Assembly: GCF_002860285.1 (NCBI RefSeq)
Contig: NZ_PGVF01000022.1
Location: forward strand, 1-60,185
Direction of reading: 5' to 3'
DNA: 60,185 nucleotides
Origin: Bacillus sp. M6-12
GTDB lineage: Bacteria > Bacillota > Bacilli > Bacillales > DSM-1321
The translations under genes were made by a program, and so were the position numbers. Positions within the stretch are counted from its first letter, which is position 1; each line of letters starts with the position of its first letter. The notes below the pieces were generated by a model. That model was given only the letters and a program-made list of their open reading frames with translations, was not told the origin of the DNA and did not search any database. Shown here one piece after another: positions 18,714 through 26,965 of this stretch.

Positions 18714-19043
18714 ATGGATAAATTTTTTCGTTCCATGTCATCAAGTGATTCAAATGACAAAAATGAAAATCTGGAAAATACAAAAAACAACTCAGCGATT
18801 GGCCACAGCGGTAATTCAAATGTGGATGTGCATGTAAGCGTTGAGGTGGACACCAGGCCGATAGCCTATGCTATGCTTTGTGCATTACTAGCTTCAAACC
18901 AGCTATCAAACCAGCAATTTGAGACAGCGGTCAAGAAATGGGAGGATTTATCAGATTCAAAAAAGAAAAAATCAAACGATGATAAATCCGATTCATCATC
19001 CAAAGTGAGATTGTTTGGCCAAGCGAGAAGGGAAGCCAGATAA
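18714..19043 (+). CDS. Third cluster protein with related NSxxNVDV motif
   Basis: This 109-residue protein shares with its two neighbours a block of the form N-T-x-N-x-x-IxxSGNSxVDVHV, which suggests common ancestry. It then carries a helical domain (TRPIAYAMLCALLASNQLS... QFETAVKKWEDL) and a basic Lys/Arg-rich C terminus. It therefore looks like an adaptor that could bind the acidic pair through its basic tail; that is inference. ATG at 18714; a GTG at 18705 is also possible. Confidence 0.7.
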   Translation: MDKFFRSMSSSDSNDKNENLENTKNNSAIGHSGNSNVDVHVSVEVDTRPIAYAMLCALLASNQLSNQQFETAVKKWEDLSDSKKKKSNDDKSDSSSKVRLFGQARREAR

Positions 19044-19067
19044 TTGGCAGTTATTTGGCTTCCTTTT
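19031..19067 (+). terminator. Intrinsic terminator overlapping the gene end
   Basis: GGAAGCCA pairs with TGGCTTCC, followed by TTTT. The left arm lies inside the last codons of the 18714 gene. Confidence 0.6.
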
Positions 19068-19087
19068 ACATATTTATTTTCAGCCCC

Positions 19088-19118
19088 TTGACTTAGAGTT
19101 GACTCTAAGTCGTACAAT
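19088..19118 (+). promoter_or_regulatory. MerR-type promoter with 19-bp spacer and dyad
   Basis: TTGACT (19088-19093) and TACAAT (19113-19118) are separated by exactly 19 bases, the overlong spacer typical of MerR-family targets. A near-centred dyad, ACTTAGAGT-TG-ACTCTAAGT at 19091-19110, is the expected regulator site. It precedes the decayed oxidoreductase-merR pair. Confidence 0.85.
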
Positions 19119-19150
19119 TCAGGCATCAGTTAATTCCTAAAAAAGGAGAG

Positions 19151-20164
19151 ATGTCTGTGTTGAACAAGCGTGTGGTCATTAACCGGTATGGAGGGCCCGA
19201 GGTCATTGAGATTTTGGAGGAACCGCTGCGCAAGCCAGGAGCTGGAGAAGTCCTCATAAAAGTTGAAAGTGCAGGAGTGGCGATTGCGGATATTATGAGA
19301 AGAGAAGGGCTTTACCCCTCCTCCCCAACGCCTCCTTTTACCCCGGGATATGATGCGGTAGGGATCATTGAAGAAGTGGGCCATGATGTAAAACTGTTTT
19401 CAAAAGGAGAAAAGGCAGCAGCATTCTTCAATGGCACCGGGGGTTATGCCGCGTACGTATATGCGACAGAGGATCAGCTGTTCAGAGTACCGGAGGGCAT
19501 TGATTCTCCCAAAGCAGCTGCCGTTATCCTGAATTATGTGACTGCCTATCAGATGCTCCATCGCCTGGCGAAGGTTAAGGAGGGGGAAAGCTTACTGATA
19601 CAAGGCGCCAGTGGAGGAGTAGGCACTGCCTTGCTTGAGCTTGGCAGTCTCTATAAATTGAAAATGTATGGCACTGCATCCCGGCCCAAGCACAATACCC
19701 TCACTAAATACGGTTCGAATGCAATTGATTATAAGAATGAGGACTTTGTTGAGGTGATAAACAAAAACATTCCTTAAGGAATAGATGCGGTTTTCGACCC
19801 TATCGGCGGACAGAATTGGAATCGTTCCCTCCAGACCTTAAGCAAAAATGGCAGGTTCGTTGGATATGGATATACAACTATTCTGGAGGAGAAAAACGAC
19901 CAAAATTGGATTAGAGACTGGACGAGTTTTATAGAAAAAGGTAAAACTGAGAAAGGGAACACTATTTCTTTGTACAGCATTACTGAATTAAAAAGGAACC
20001 ACCCTGACTGGTTCCAAAAGGATGCCGAGTTTTTGCTTTCACTATTAAAACAACGGAAAATAAATCCTTTGATTTCTCACAGGATTCCATTGGATAAGGC
20101 TGGAGCTGCACAAGCACTCCTGTAGCAGTCCGCCGCAGCGGGGAAAATAGTCCTTACCAATTAA
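19151..20164 (+). pseudogene. NADPH:quinone oxidoreductase (zinc-less MDR family), two in-frame stops
   Basis: One reading frame from ATG 19151 to TAA 20162 encodes a full medium-chain dehydrogenase/reductase of about 336 codons, but it is broken by TAA at 19775 and TAG at 20123. The cofactor site GASGGVGTALLELG is intact in the first part, and the sequence after the stop (GIDAVFDPIGGQNWNRSL) is clearly the rest of the domain. Both stops are single-base changes from likely sense codons. The enzyme would have reduced quinones or enones. Its MerR promoter is intact and its regulator is also broken. Confidence 0.85.
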
Positions 20165-20180
20165 GAAAGGCTGTCTGGCA

Positions 20181-20590
20181 ATGTATTCAATAGGTGATGT
20201 CTCAAAATTAACGGGAATTACAGCTTATACATTAAGATACTATGAAAAAGTGGGACTGCTTCCAAATCCCAGCCGGCAGGATGGAAAGGAAAATGGCATT
20301 CGCCAATATACGGAGGCAGATCTAACCTTCATCCGGTTTATTAACGGCCTAAAGCGAACAGGGATGAAGCTGGAAGATATCGGGAAATTCATGGAAGAGG
20401 CTGTCTTGCTGCACGAAAAGTCCGGGATACGGAAATCGAAAATATTTTAAGCAAGCGTATGGAGATACTTGATCAGCATATCATCCAATTGGAACAGCAA
20501 ATAGTTGAATTAAAGTCAATTAAAGCTATTGCCGCTGAAAAAAAGGCGCTTTATGCTAAAATGCTGCAGCAAGCAACAGAAACCTCTTAA
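20181..20590 (+). pseudogene. MerR family regulator, frameshifted
   Basis: The first 80 or so codons encode a MerR winged-helix domain (YSIGDVSKLTGITAYTLRYY; EKVGLLPNPSR) and the first dimerisation helix. After HEK, near 20415-20425, the frame shifts: the original frame stops at 20450, whereas another frame reads DTEIENILSKRMEILDQH and continues as coiled coil to TAA 20588. No N-terminal or sensor cysteine is evident. It was probably the regulator of the upstream gene and its own operon. Confidence 0.8.
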
Positions 20591-20598
20591 ATATAACC

Positions 20599-20639
20599 AA
20601 ACAGCCTGCTCCATTATTTTAGGAGCAGGCTGTTTAATT
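20599..20639 (+). terminator. Intrinsic terminator of the merR operon
   Basis: A perfect 14-bp stem (AAACAGCCTGCTCC with GGAGCAGGCTGTTT) around a nine-base loop. Confidence 0.85.
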
Positions 20640-20741
20640 TGGAAAAAGTGGAGTGATCGGAAAGATAATAGGGAATTTGTTGTAGGAAGGAGGAAAGTTT
20701 TGCATAATGGGAGAGTACCATTTTGAAAGAAGAGGATTATA

Positions 20742-21299
20742 ATGAAAAATACATATTTAACTGGTTATTTTCCGTTGATTGCCATCGTGCTTTTCAGTTT
20801 ATCCTTTGCGATATATATGGAATTGCAGGCTGTCGTTTTACTCAAAAATGTCGGGATCTATAATGGCATGCTTGAATTTGTACCGGACGCAGGCATAAAA
20901 CTGTCCCTGCTTCTTGTTTTGTTTATATTGTTTTTCATGTTGTTTGCCGCCTTAAAACTGATATCAGATACTGCGCTTGAACTGTCTCTGCTTTTCTTTT
21001 CAAAAGAATCGGAGGGAGAGGGGCTCAAAAGCATCCGGCTTGGATCCGTCATATACTTCATTGGGGGGGCCTTTTCACTTTTGAGCATTCATTTTTTACC
21101 AGGCATTATCGGAATCTTTCTTGCTTCAACGATTATCGCATTTATATACTTTGTGTATAAAATCCAGTCTAGCCTCTCAATCGCTGGACTGATTGGACTA
21201 ATCTTTTTTCATACCTTCATTTGGTCTGCTTTATTTTTCACAGTCGTTTTTGCTTTCCTAAAGCTGTATAACAGCATAATGGCCAGTTTGCCTGTGTAA
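20742..21299 (+). CDS. Five-span membrane protein, YufK-like (tentative)
   Basis: The 185-residue product has five to six predicted membrane helices and a short charged loop (residues about 86-98, KESEGEGLKS). The size, the start MKNTYLTGYFPL and the position near mrp and pbpD resemble B. subtilis YufK (DUF5366), but I am working from memory. No catalytic motif is visible. ATG at 20742 after GAAGAGGA. Confidence 0.6.
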   Translation: MKNTYLTGYFPLIAIVLFSLSFAIYMELQAVVLLKNVGIYNGMLEFVPDAGIKLSLLLVLFILFFMLFAALKLISDTALELSLLFFSKESEGEGLKSIRLGSVIYFIGGAFSLLSIHFLPGIIGIFLASTIIAFIYFVYKIQSSLSIAGLIGLIFFHTFIWSALFFTVVFAFLKLYNSIMASLPV

Positions 21300-21520
21300 A
21301 AAGGAGGCTTTACGGGGAGGGCTGCTAATTGCTGTATTCGGAGATTAAAAGAAAGTTCACAGTCGTAGTTATAGAATTATGCTTCTAGGAGATTTGTAGG
21401 CTGGGGATTCAGTGCGGGTTGGCGAGGTAACGGTTCCCGCTATAGGTTAAAGTGGAGCGAGCTATTTTCCTTTCTTTGAGGGGGTATATCTTGGCCTGTT
21501 TTTTAAAAACAGTCAAAAAT

Positions 21521-21600
21521 GCTCTTTAAAGTGGCAAATTACTGGCTAAAAGTTAGCCTTTTTTATGCTAAAGTGCCAATTTATGCTATGGAGGGCATTT
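21521..21600. repeat. Phased ~20-21 bp intergenic array A1
   Basis: The words TAAAGTGGC, TAAAAGTTAGC, TAAAGTGCC and the near-match TATGGAGGGC start at roughly 20-21 base intervals. The surrounding 21300-21690 stretch has no convincing gene. Confidence 0.5.
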
Positions 21601-21699
21601 TCGTTTAAATTTAAGTAAATATCGTCAACATTGGACTGAGTTATTATTAACTTTTTCAACAATTTGCGATGCAAGGTTGCTTTATACCTCCCTAGGGTA

Positions 21700-21806
21700 T
21701 CTGGTCGGATGGGGTGAATCATCCACTTTTTCCAAATTATCGTACAACTCTTGATTTTTATCGTTCACTTTTCGATTTTTATCTATCATCTTTTGCAAAA
21801 AATCAA
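21700..21806. repeat. Phased 21-bp intergenic array A2
   Basis: Successive 21-base units begin ATCGTACAACTC, ATCGTTCACTTT, ATCTATCATCTT and ATCAATTTTTCG. On the minus strand the period equals seven codons and reads as a heptad (DKNRKVN, DKNQELY, DNLEKVD). It is similar to array A4 at 36.4 kb. It may be non-coding or the relic of a small coiled-coil gene. Confidence 0.6.
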
Positions 21807-21865
21807 TTTTTCGACAAATTTCGTCACCCCGGGGATTCCCGACAATTATATTAAATCTGAAAAAA

Positions 21866-21910
21866 GGCCGGGCTGGCAGCAACAAAATGTTGCTGCCAGC
21901 CCGGCTTTCA
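21866..21910 (-). terminator. Strong bidirectional terminator after pbpD
   Basis: A 16-17 bp stem, GCCGGGCTGGCAGCAAC with its complement, has a five-base loop; on the minus strand it is followed by six Ts. Confidence 0.9.
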
Positions 21911-21915
21911 AATAA

Positions 21916-23778
21916 TCAATTCACCTGCTCCATAACTTCCTTCCAAATTGCAAGGTGGGGCGTAGAGGATTGAATGTTCAGCATGCTAGCAGGATGGTCC
22001 TTTCCAATCCAGACGCCTGCTGTGTAATCCTCAGTGAGGCCCACGAACCAAAGATCTTTCACATCATTTGTTGTACCTGTTTTTCCGCCGGTATAGCCTC
22101 CTGGAAGATACGCTTTCCGTGCAGTACCGCTGGTCACCGTTTCATGCAGCAGGTCTTTCATTTTCTTTGCTGTTGGTTCCGACCAGACTTGTACAGGCGA
22201 ATCCTGCCACTTATATAGCACGTTCCCTTGCTTATCCAGAACCTGGGTGATGGCACGTGCAGGCTGATAGTAGCCATTGTGAAAAGAGGAGTAGGCATTT
22301 GTCAGCTCGAGCGTACTTACCCCATCAGTCAGCCCGCCGAGAGCAGCGGAAAGGACATGGTCTTTTTCGTATACCTTCTTAAAATGAAAAGCTGCCAGCT
22401 TTTGAAAGCTTTCTTCTATACCTGTTTCCTGCAGAAGCCTGACAGCAGGTGTGTTATAGGAATGGGCAAAGGCTCGCCGGATGGAAACCATTCCGTAGCT
22501 TCCGCCGGAATAATTTTTGGGGCAATAACCATTTTCACAAAAGGAGGCTGCACTGATTTTACGATCAATATCGGCATTCGTCGCTTCCAGGTAAGGACCA
22601 TAAACGAGAAGAGGCTTGAATGCAGATCCCGGCTGCCTATAGCTCTGGAAAGCTCTGTTAAAAGATTTTAATTTATAATCTTTTCCCCCAATCAAAGAGA
22701 CAAGCTGGTGCGTATTATGCTGTAAAACCACAATGGCACCCTGCACTGGAACTGTATTCAGCCGGCGTTCCAATGTCTGCTCTGCCGTTTCCTGCAAGCT
22801 GGTATCAAGTGCTGTTTGGACAACCACTCCGGACTGCTTCAATTGTTTAATCTTTTCTGCAAGCCTTTGCTTTGCCTGCTGCCTGGTTGCTTTCCCTGGA
22901 CTGGACAAGTCCTTATTCAGACCTTCCGATTGGGCAACCAGCTCTTCCAGTTCAGATTCAACGTACGTAACATAATCGGGGTATTTGTCCTCACGCCTAC
23001 TTACATGTAAAACTACAGTTTCTTTAATGATTTGCTTATACTCTTCAGCCGATATTTTGCCGTGATCGGCAAGCTGCTTGAGAATTCGTTCCTGGCGCAG
23101 CTTAGTGTCGGAGTAATGGGTCAGCGGGTCATATTTCGCCGGATTGTTCGGAATGGCAGCTATAAAGGCAAGCTCAGCCTTGGTCAGGTCTTTCGTTTCC
23201 TTGCTAAAGTAGAAGCGGGAAGCCGCTTCAATCCCGTATCGTCCATTTTGAAAGAAAATCTCATTCACATAAAGTTCAAGAATCTGCTTTTTGGATAGCT
23301 TTCGTTCAAGCTGGTAGGAATACAGTACCTCTGATAGCTTCCTGTTATACGATTTTTCGTGGGTCAGATAAAGATTGCGGGCAAGCTGCTGGGTTATGGT
23401 ACTTCCGCCCTGCTCAATAGAATTATTCTGAGAATTGGCGAGAAGTGCTCTGCTGACGGCACTGGCATCAATCCCGGCATGCTGATAAAATTGCCGATCT
23501 TCTATCGTTACGAAAATATCCTTAAGGAAAGCAGGTATTTTATCATCCGGAAGATAGATTCGTTTTTCATCAGCTGAAATTTCGGAAATGATAGTTCCAT
23601 CTGCAGCTGTAATAAAACTAGATTCAGGCAGCTTTATTTCCTTAAGAGCAATCTTATTGTCCAAAAATTGGTGGAAGCCTTGAGCATTGGCCCATTCACT
23701 ATAGCTAAAGAAGACAAGCATCGAGAGCAAAGGAACCAGAAGGAGAATCATCATAAAACCTATAAGAGTTCGCAACAA
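21916..23778 (-). CDS. pbpD: Class A penicillin-binding protein (PbpD/PBP4 type)
   Basis: This 620-residue bifunctional enzyme has a membrane anchor (residues 5-26), a GT51 glycosyltransferase domain (EDRQFYQHAGIDASAV; QGGSTITQQLARNLYL) and a C-terminal transpeptidase with PGSAFKP (SxxK), SYNTPA (SxN) and GKTGTTND (KTG). It polymerises and cross-links peptidoglycan at the outer membrane face. Together with yuxJ, kapD and kapB it keeps the order seen in B. subtilis. Start at 23778 follows a weak ribosome binding site. Confidence 0.93.
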   Translation of the reverse strand: MLRTLIGFMMILLLVPLLSMLVFFSYSEWANAQGFHQFLDNKIALKEIKLPESSFITAADGTIISEISADEKRIYLPDDKIPAFLKDIFVTIEDRQFYQHAGIDASAVSRALLANSQNNSIEQGGSTITQQLARNLYLTHEKSYNRKLSEVLYSYQLERKLSKKQILELYVNEIFFQNGRYGIEAASRFYFSKETKDLTKAELAFIAAIPNNPAKYDPLTHYSDTKLRQERILKQLADHGKISAEEYKQIIKETVVLHVSRREDKYPDYVTYVESELEELVAQSEGLNKDLSSPGKATRQQAKQRLAEKIKQLKQSGVVVQTALDTSLQETAEQTLERRLNTVPVQGAIVVLQHNTHQLVSLIGGKDYKLKSFNRAFQSYRQPGSAFKPLLVYGPYLEATNADIDRKISAASFCENGYCPKNYSGGSYGMVSIRRAFAHSYNTPAVRLLQETGIEESFQKLAAFHFKKVYEKDHVLSAALGGLTDGVSTLELTNAYSSFHNGYYQPARAITQVLDKQGNVLYKWQDSPVQVWSEPTAKKMKDLLHETVTSGTARKAYLPGGYTGGKTGTTNDVKDLWFVGLTEDYTAGVWIGKDHPASMLNIQSSTPHLAIWKEVMEQVN

Positions 23779-23836
23779 TTAATCTTCCAATCTATTAAGA
23801 ATTATTCGCGGATTCGACAGCCAGGCTTCGATAGGG

Positions 23837-25039
23837 CTAATCCGACTGGGCCTCTTTCCTTTTACTCCACCATAATAATGCAAAACCTGTCAGGAATAAA
23901 GAGCTTGTCAGAAAAAAAACGGAGGATATCCCGGCCAAGCTTGCAACGATTCCTCCGGCTGCCGGGCCAAGAACATTACCAAGAAACCGGAAGCTGACGT
24001 TATATCCTAAGATCTCCCCCTGCATGGAGGACGGAGCAGCCTGCCTTATATAAGCCGTAATACATGGAAGCAGGCCTCCAAGGGCAATGCCTTGCAAAAA
24101 GCGAAGCAGCATAAGCTGCCAAAGCTCAGTAACAAAAGATTGCGGGATTACTATTATTGCTGCTGAAATCAGCAGCATCATAATTACTTTTTCGTAACCG
24201 ATCCGATCGCCAAGCTTACCCCAATGCCTTGCAGAAAGCAGGTTGCCAAAGCCTGCTGAAGAAAACACCAGTCCGGCCAGGAATGCAATTGTATTGGCGT
24301 GGGTCAGCTGTCCGACGTAAAGAGCCAAAAGGGGCTGTACACTAAAGTTTGCAGCCTGCATGCAAGTGGAAATCAGCATGACTGATATGAGAACAGGATT
24401 TTTAAAAATATGGCTAAGTACCTGCCGTCTGCTATACGTTTTCTCTTTTTCTTTCCGGATTTCTTTTTTCGTTTCATGAACTCCAAGCGCTACTGCAGTG
24501 GCAGCAAGCGAAATCCCTGCCGCAGTCAGGATAAAGGTGTACTCGAAGCCAAATGTATCGGCCAGAAGCCCGCCGATCAAGGGACCGCACAAACCGCCTG
24601 TCACAGTTCCGGTTTGCAGAGTACCCAAAGTTCTCCCGGCCGTCTCTTTAGGAGTTTGGGAAGCGATCAGTGCCATCGAGGTTGGAATAAAGCCCGTTAC
24701 CACGCCCATGATCATTCTTAGGAAGAAAAGCGCATAAACTGATTCAGCAAATCCCATCAGAAAAATGCTTAATGCAATTCCATAGCCAGTAATCATAAGA
24801 ATGGGCTTGTACCCATGTTTATCGCCAAACCTGCCCCAAATAGGGGAAAAAATAAAGGCGGTCAGAAACGTAACACTAAACACATATCCAGCCCATCTCT
24901 GCACAAAGTCCCCGCTATAGGATCCCATACTATCTATGTAAAGGGATAAATAAGGAAGTATCATGGTCGCACTGCCAGCTACTAAAAAATTGCAAATCCA
25001 CATAATGGTCAAATTTCTTTTTTTCTGAATTGTAAACAC
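23837..25039 (-). CDS. yuxJ: MFS multidrug transporter, YuxJ-like
   Basis: The 400-residue product has about 12 membrane helices and MFS motif A (GRFGDKHGYKP) in the first cytosolic loop, with a related GKLGDRIGYEK in the second half. The arrangement marks a drug:H+ antiporter of the DHA1 group; the substrate is unknown. The start is unusual: the GTG at 25039 lies inside the GAGGTG that would serve as its ribosome binding site. Initiation at an ATT three codons later, with ideal spacing, or at a TTG further in, is possible. Confidence 0.85.
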   Translation of the reverse strand: MFTIQKKRNLTIMWICNFLVAGSATMILPYLSLYIDSMGSYSGDFVQRWAGYVFSVTFLTAFIFSPIWGRFGDKHGYKPILMITGYGIALSIFLMGFAESVYALFFLRMIMGVVTGFIPTSMALIASQTPKETAGRTLGTLQTGTVTGGLCGPLIGGLLADTFGFEYTFILTAAGISLAATAVALGVHETKKEIRKEKEKTYSRRQVLSHIFKNPVLISVMLISTCMQAANFSVQPLLALYVGQLTHANTIAFLAGLVFSSAGFGNLLSARHWGKLGDRIGYEKVIMMLLISAAIIVIPQSFVTELWQLMLLRFLQGIALGGLLPCITAYIRQAAPSSMQGEILGYNVSFRFLGNVLGPAAGGIVASLAGISSVFFLTSSLFLTGFALLWWSKRKEAQSD

Positions 25040-25224
25040 CTCTTTTGTTTGCTTGGTAAATATTTCGCAAGTCTAAATATAAGTATACAGGAAGACCTTC
25101 AGAAAATTTAAAAAAACGAATAATGGAAGTGAAAAATCTGCTATAATGTGAAAAAGCAAGTTCCGGCAATGTTTTCCGGGTAGATCAGTTTTTTAAGAAA
25201 CTAAGTGTGAAAGGAGGAAAGCAA

Positions 25225-25848
25225 ATGGAGGGTGAACAACAATATCTTTTCATCGACTTTGAATTTACAATGCCAGAAGGGAAGGCTAAACCGGAAGGAT
25301 TCTATCCGGAAATAATCGAAGTGGGATTGGTATCAGTTATTGGCGACCGTATCTATGACCAATATTCTTCATTCGTGGCTCCTATTAAATTTCCTGTTTT
25401 AACCGACCGCTGCAAAAAATTCCTGAATATTACCCAGGAACAGGTGGACAAGGGGATTACCTTTCAGGAACTGGTATTCTGGCTTAACGAGTATGATAAG
25501 CTTCAGTCAAGCACAGTGGTAACTTGGGGGAATATGGATATGAAAGTGCTTCGCCAAAATTGCCAGCAGGCAGGATTGGAATTTCCTTTAAGCGGCAAAA
25601 AGGTAGACCTTTCGATGGAATATAAACGCTTCTTTGGAGACCAAAACCAGACAGGGCTTTGGAAGGCAGTTAAAGAATATGGAAGCGAAGGAACCGGTAA
25701 ACACCATCGGGCATTGGATGATGCTCAAACCACATATAATATATTTAAATTGGTAGAAAAAGATAAAAAATATATGACAAACCATCAGTCGACCACCATT
25801 GGTGACAGGATTGATTTGTCCCAGGTATTAAATAAGCTAGCATTATAA
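25225..25848 (+). CDS. kapD: KapD, DEDDh 3'-5' exonuclease, inhibitor of the KinA sporulation pathway
   Basis: This 207-residue protein has the exonuclease motifs Exo I (LFIDFEFTM, Asp and Glu), Exo II (GNMDMKVL) and Exo III (HHRALDDAQTT, His and Asp). B. subtilis KapD blocks the KinA branch of the phosphorelay when overproduced. I chose ATG 25225, seven bases behind AAAGGAGG. It faces kapB, as in B. subtilis. Confidence 0.9.
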   Translation: MEGEQQYLFIDFEFTMPEGKAKPEGFYPEIIEVGLVSVIGDRIYDQYSSFVAPIKFPVLTDRCKKFLNITQEQVDKGITFQELVFWLNEYDKLQSSTVVTWGNMDMKVLRQNCQQAGLEFPLSGKKVDLSMEYKRFFGDQNQTGLWKAVKEYGSEGTGKHHRALDDAQTTYNIFKLVEKDKKYMTNHQSTTIGDRIDLSQVLNKLAL

Positions 25849-25882
25849 AAGCCAAATCATCCTAATATGATTTGGCTTTTGT
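25847..25882 (+). terminator. Intrinsic terminator after kapD
   Basis: AAAAGCCAAATCAT and ATGATTTGGCTTTT form a 14-bp stem around a six-base loop. Confidence 0.85.
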
Positions 25883-25898
25883 CTTTATAAAGAATAAT

Positions 25899-25934
25899 AA
25901 TCGACGCTGCTTTTGTCAGGGCGCTTGCACTTTT
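25899..25934. repeat. Dispersed 3'-UTR repeat, copy 6 (right end only)
   Basis: GACGCTGCTTTTGTCAGGG and GCGCTTGCACTTTT are the last 35 bases of the family. The end lies four bases beyond the kapB stop codon. Confidence 0.7.
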
Positions 25935-25938
25935 ATTA

Positions 25939-26325
25939 TTACTTAAAATAATCCTCTTCCAAGCCTCTAATCATTTCAAGGCTTTTTTCTTTCCATTCGC
26001 TGTCACCGCCGTCGAGGTCTTCCTTCATTTTTTCGACAGCCTCTCTCAGAGATTCCTTATAATCAGGAATATCCCCATCGTATGGCTTCACCATATTTAC
26101 AGGAACATTTGCTTGCTCACGGAAAGCGAGGGCACGCCTTTGGTGAAAAAAGCCTACATCAATTTGCTTTGGATTATGCAGATCCCCCTGCATAGGATGC
26201 TTAGCCACTGCCAGCATTCTGACTAAAATGGCATTTGGCCTGATATCTGTAATCTCCCCGATGTATTTTCCGGTTTTGTATATGGCTGTAACTTTATCTC
26301 CGATTTGAAACTGACTATCACTCAT
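25939..26325 (-). CDS. kapB: KapB, kinase-associated protein B
   Basis: The 128-residue protein matches the KapB family: an SH3-like N-terminal beta barrel (GDKVTAIYKTGKYIGEITDI; AKHPMQGDLHNPKQIDVGFFHQRRAL) and a helical acidic C terminus. KapB, encoded with KinB in B. subtilis, is needed for KinB-dependent phosphorylation of the sporulation phosphorelay. It is next to kapD, but no kinB gene is in the window. Confidence 0.88.
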   Translation of the reverse strand: MSDSQFQIGDKVTAIYKTGKYIGEITDIRPNAILVRMLAVAKHPMQGDLHNPKQIDVGFFHQRRALAFREQANVPVNMVKPYDGDIPDYKESLREAVEKMKEDLDGGDSEWKEKSLEMIRGLEEDYFK

Positions 26326-26476
26326 AAAAAATCTCTCCTAACAAGTATGCTGATTTGAAAATTTGGCAGCTAATTTCTGCTGATATTTTCCAAGAAAGGA
26401 TTCTAAGTAGAATTGCCTTAGTGAAAATTGGTATAATAGCAGAAGTGATTCTGTCAGAGAAGAAAGGATGTAAGGC

Positions 26477-26698
26477 ATGACCTTTATAAATAATTTTGTA
26501 TTAGCACTTTTCCTCTATTTCCCTGAGGATAAATCAGAATATATCCCTGCTTTTATAACATCTTTTTTCTTCCTTGTGGGTGCAATCCTAACTATGAAAT
26601 TGATTATCCGCTTTTCAAAGAAGGAAGCACTGAAAACAAAACAGCTTGAGGAAGAAATTATGAAAAAAAACGGGAATAAACAGCATTCTATAAAGTGA
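26477..26698 (+). CDS. Small single-span membrane protein
   Basis: This 73-residue protein has a short amphipathic N terminus, a membrane segment at about residues 25-46 and a basic, Lys-rich C terminus. RBS GAAAGGATGTAAGG precedes the ATG. No family is recognised; its place between kapB and patB suggests nothing specific. Confidence 0.65.
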   Translation: MTFINNFVLALFLYFPEDKSEYIPAFITSFFFLVGAILTMKLIIRFSKKEALKTKQLEEEIMKKNGNKQHSIK

Positions 26699-26699
26699 T

Positions 26700-26724
26700 A
26701 CGGCGGGATTCCCGCCGTTTTTTT
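26700..26724 (+). terminator. Intrinsic terminator
   Basis: ACGGCGGGA pairs with TCCCGCCGT and is followed by seven Ts. Confidence 0.85.
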
Positions 26725-26734
26725 ATACCCTTTT

Positions 26735-26750
26735 ACAAGTACAGATGTCT
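26735..26750. repeat. Dispersed 3'-UTR repeat, copy 7 (left-end fragment)
   Basis: ACAAGTACAGATGTCT matches the family left end over 16 bases; the rest is absent. Confidence 0.55.
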
Positions 26751-26790
26751 TTCTAAAAGGATCCAATCCCCCAGTACCCGAAAACGGACC

Positions 26791-26887
26791 GCTTAAGGGA
26801 AACTGGTCTTGATTTAAGCGAAAGCACCCTCAAATTAAGCGGGATGAAATTTTTTATGCGAAAACTGCCATGAATTAAGCGAAATCG
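26791..26887. repeat. Phased ~20-21 bp intergenic array A3
   Basis: The word TTAAGCG(AAA) ends at 26820, 26841, 26860 (as TTATGCG) and 26881, spacings of 21, 19 and 21 bases, preceded by CGCTTAAGGG at 26790. The array lies in the gap between the convergent 26477 gene and patB. Confidence 0.6.
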
Positions 26888-26965
26888 CGGATGGGAGTTA
26901 ATTTTGAGATATCTTTTCCATGAGGATCGCCTGACCTACTGTTCAAGACAGCATAACATCTAATG

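Noticed and set aside
21682..21885. Minus-strand ORF of 67 codons as a real coiled-coil gene
   Set aside because: Its start lies in the pbpD terminator and the rest is the 21-bp array; better treated as repeat DNA or a relic.
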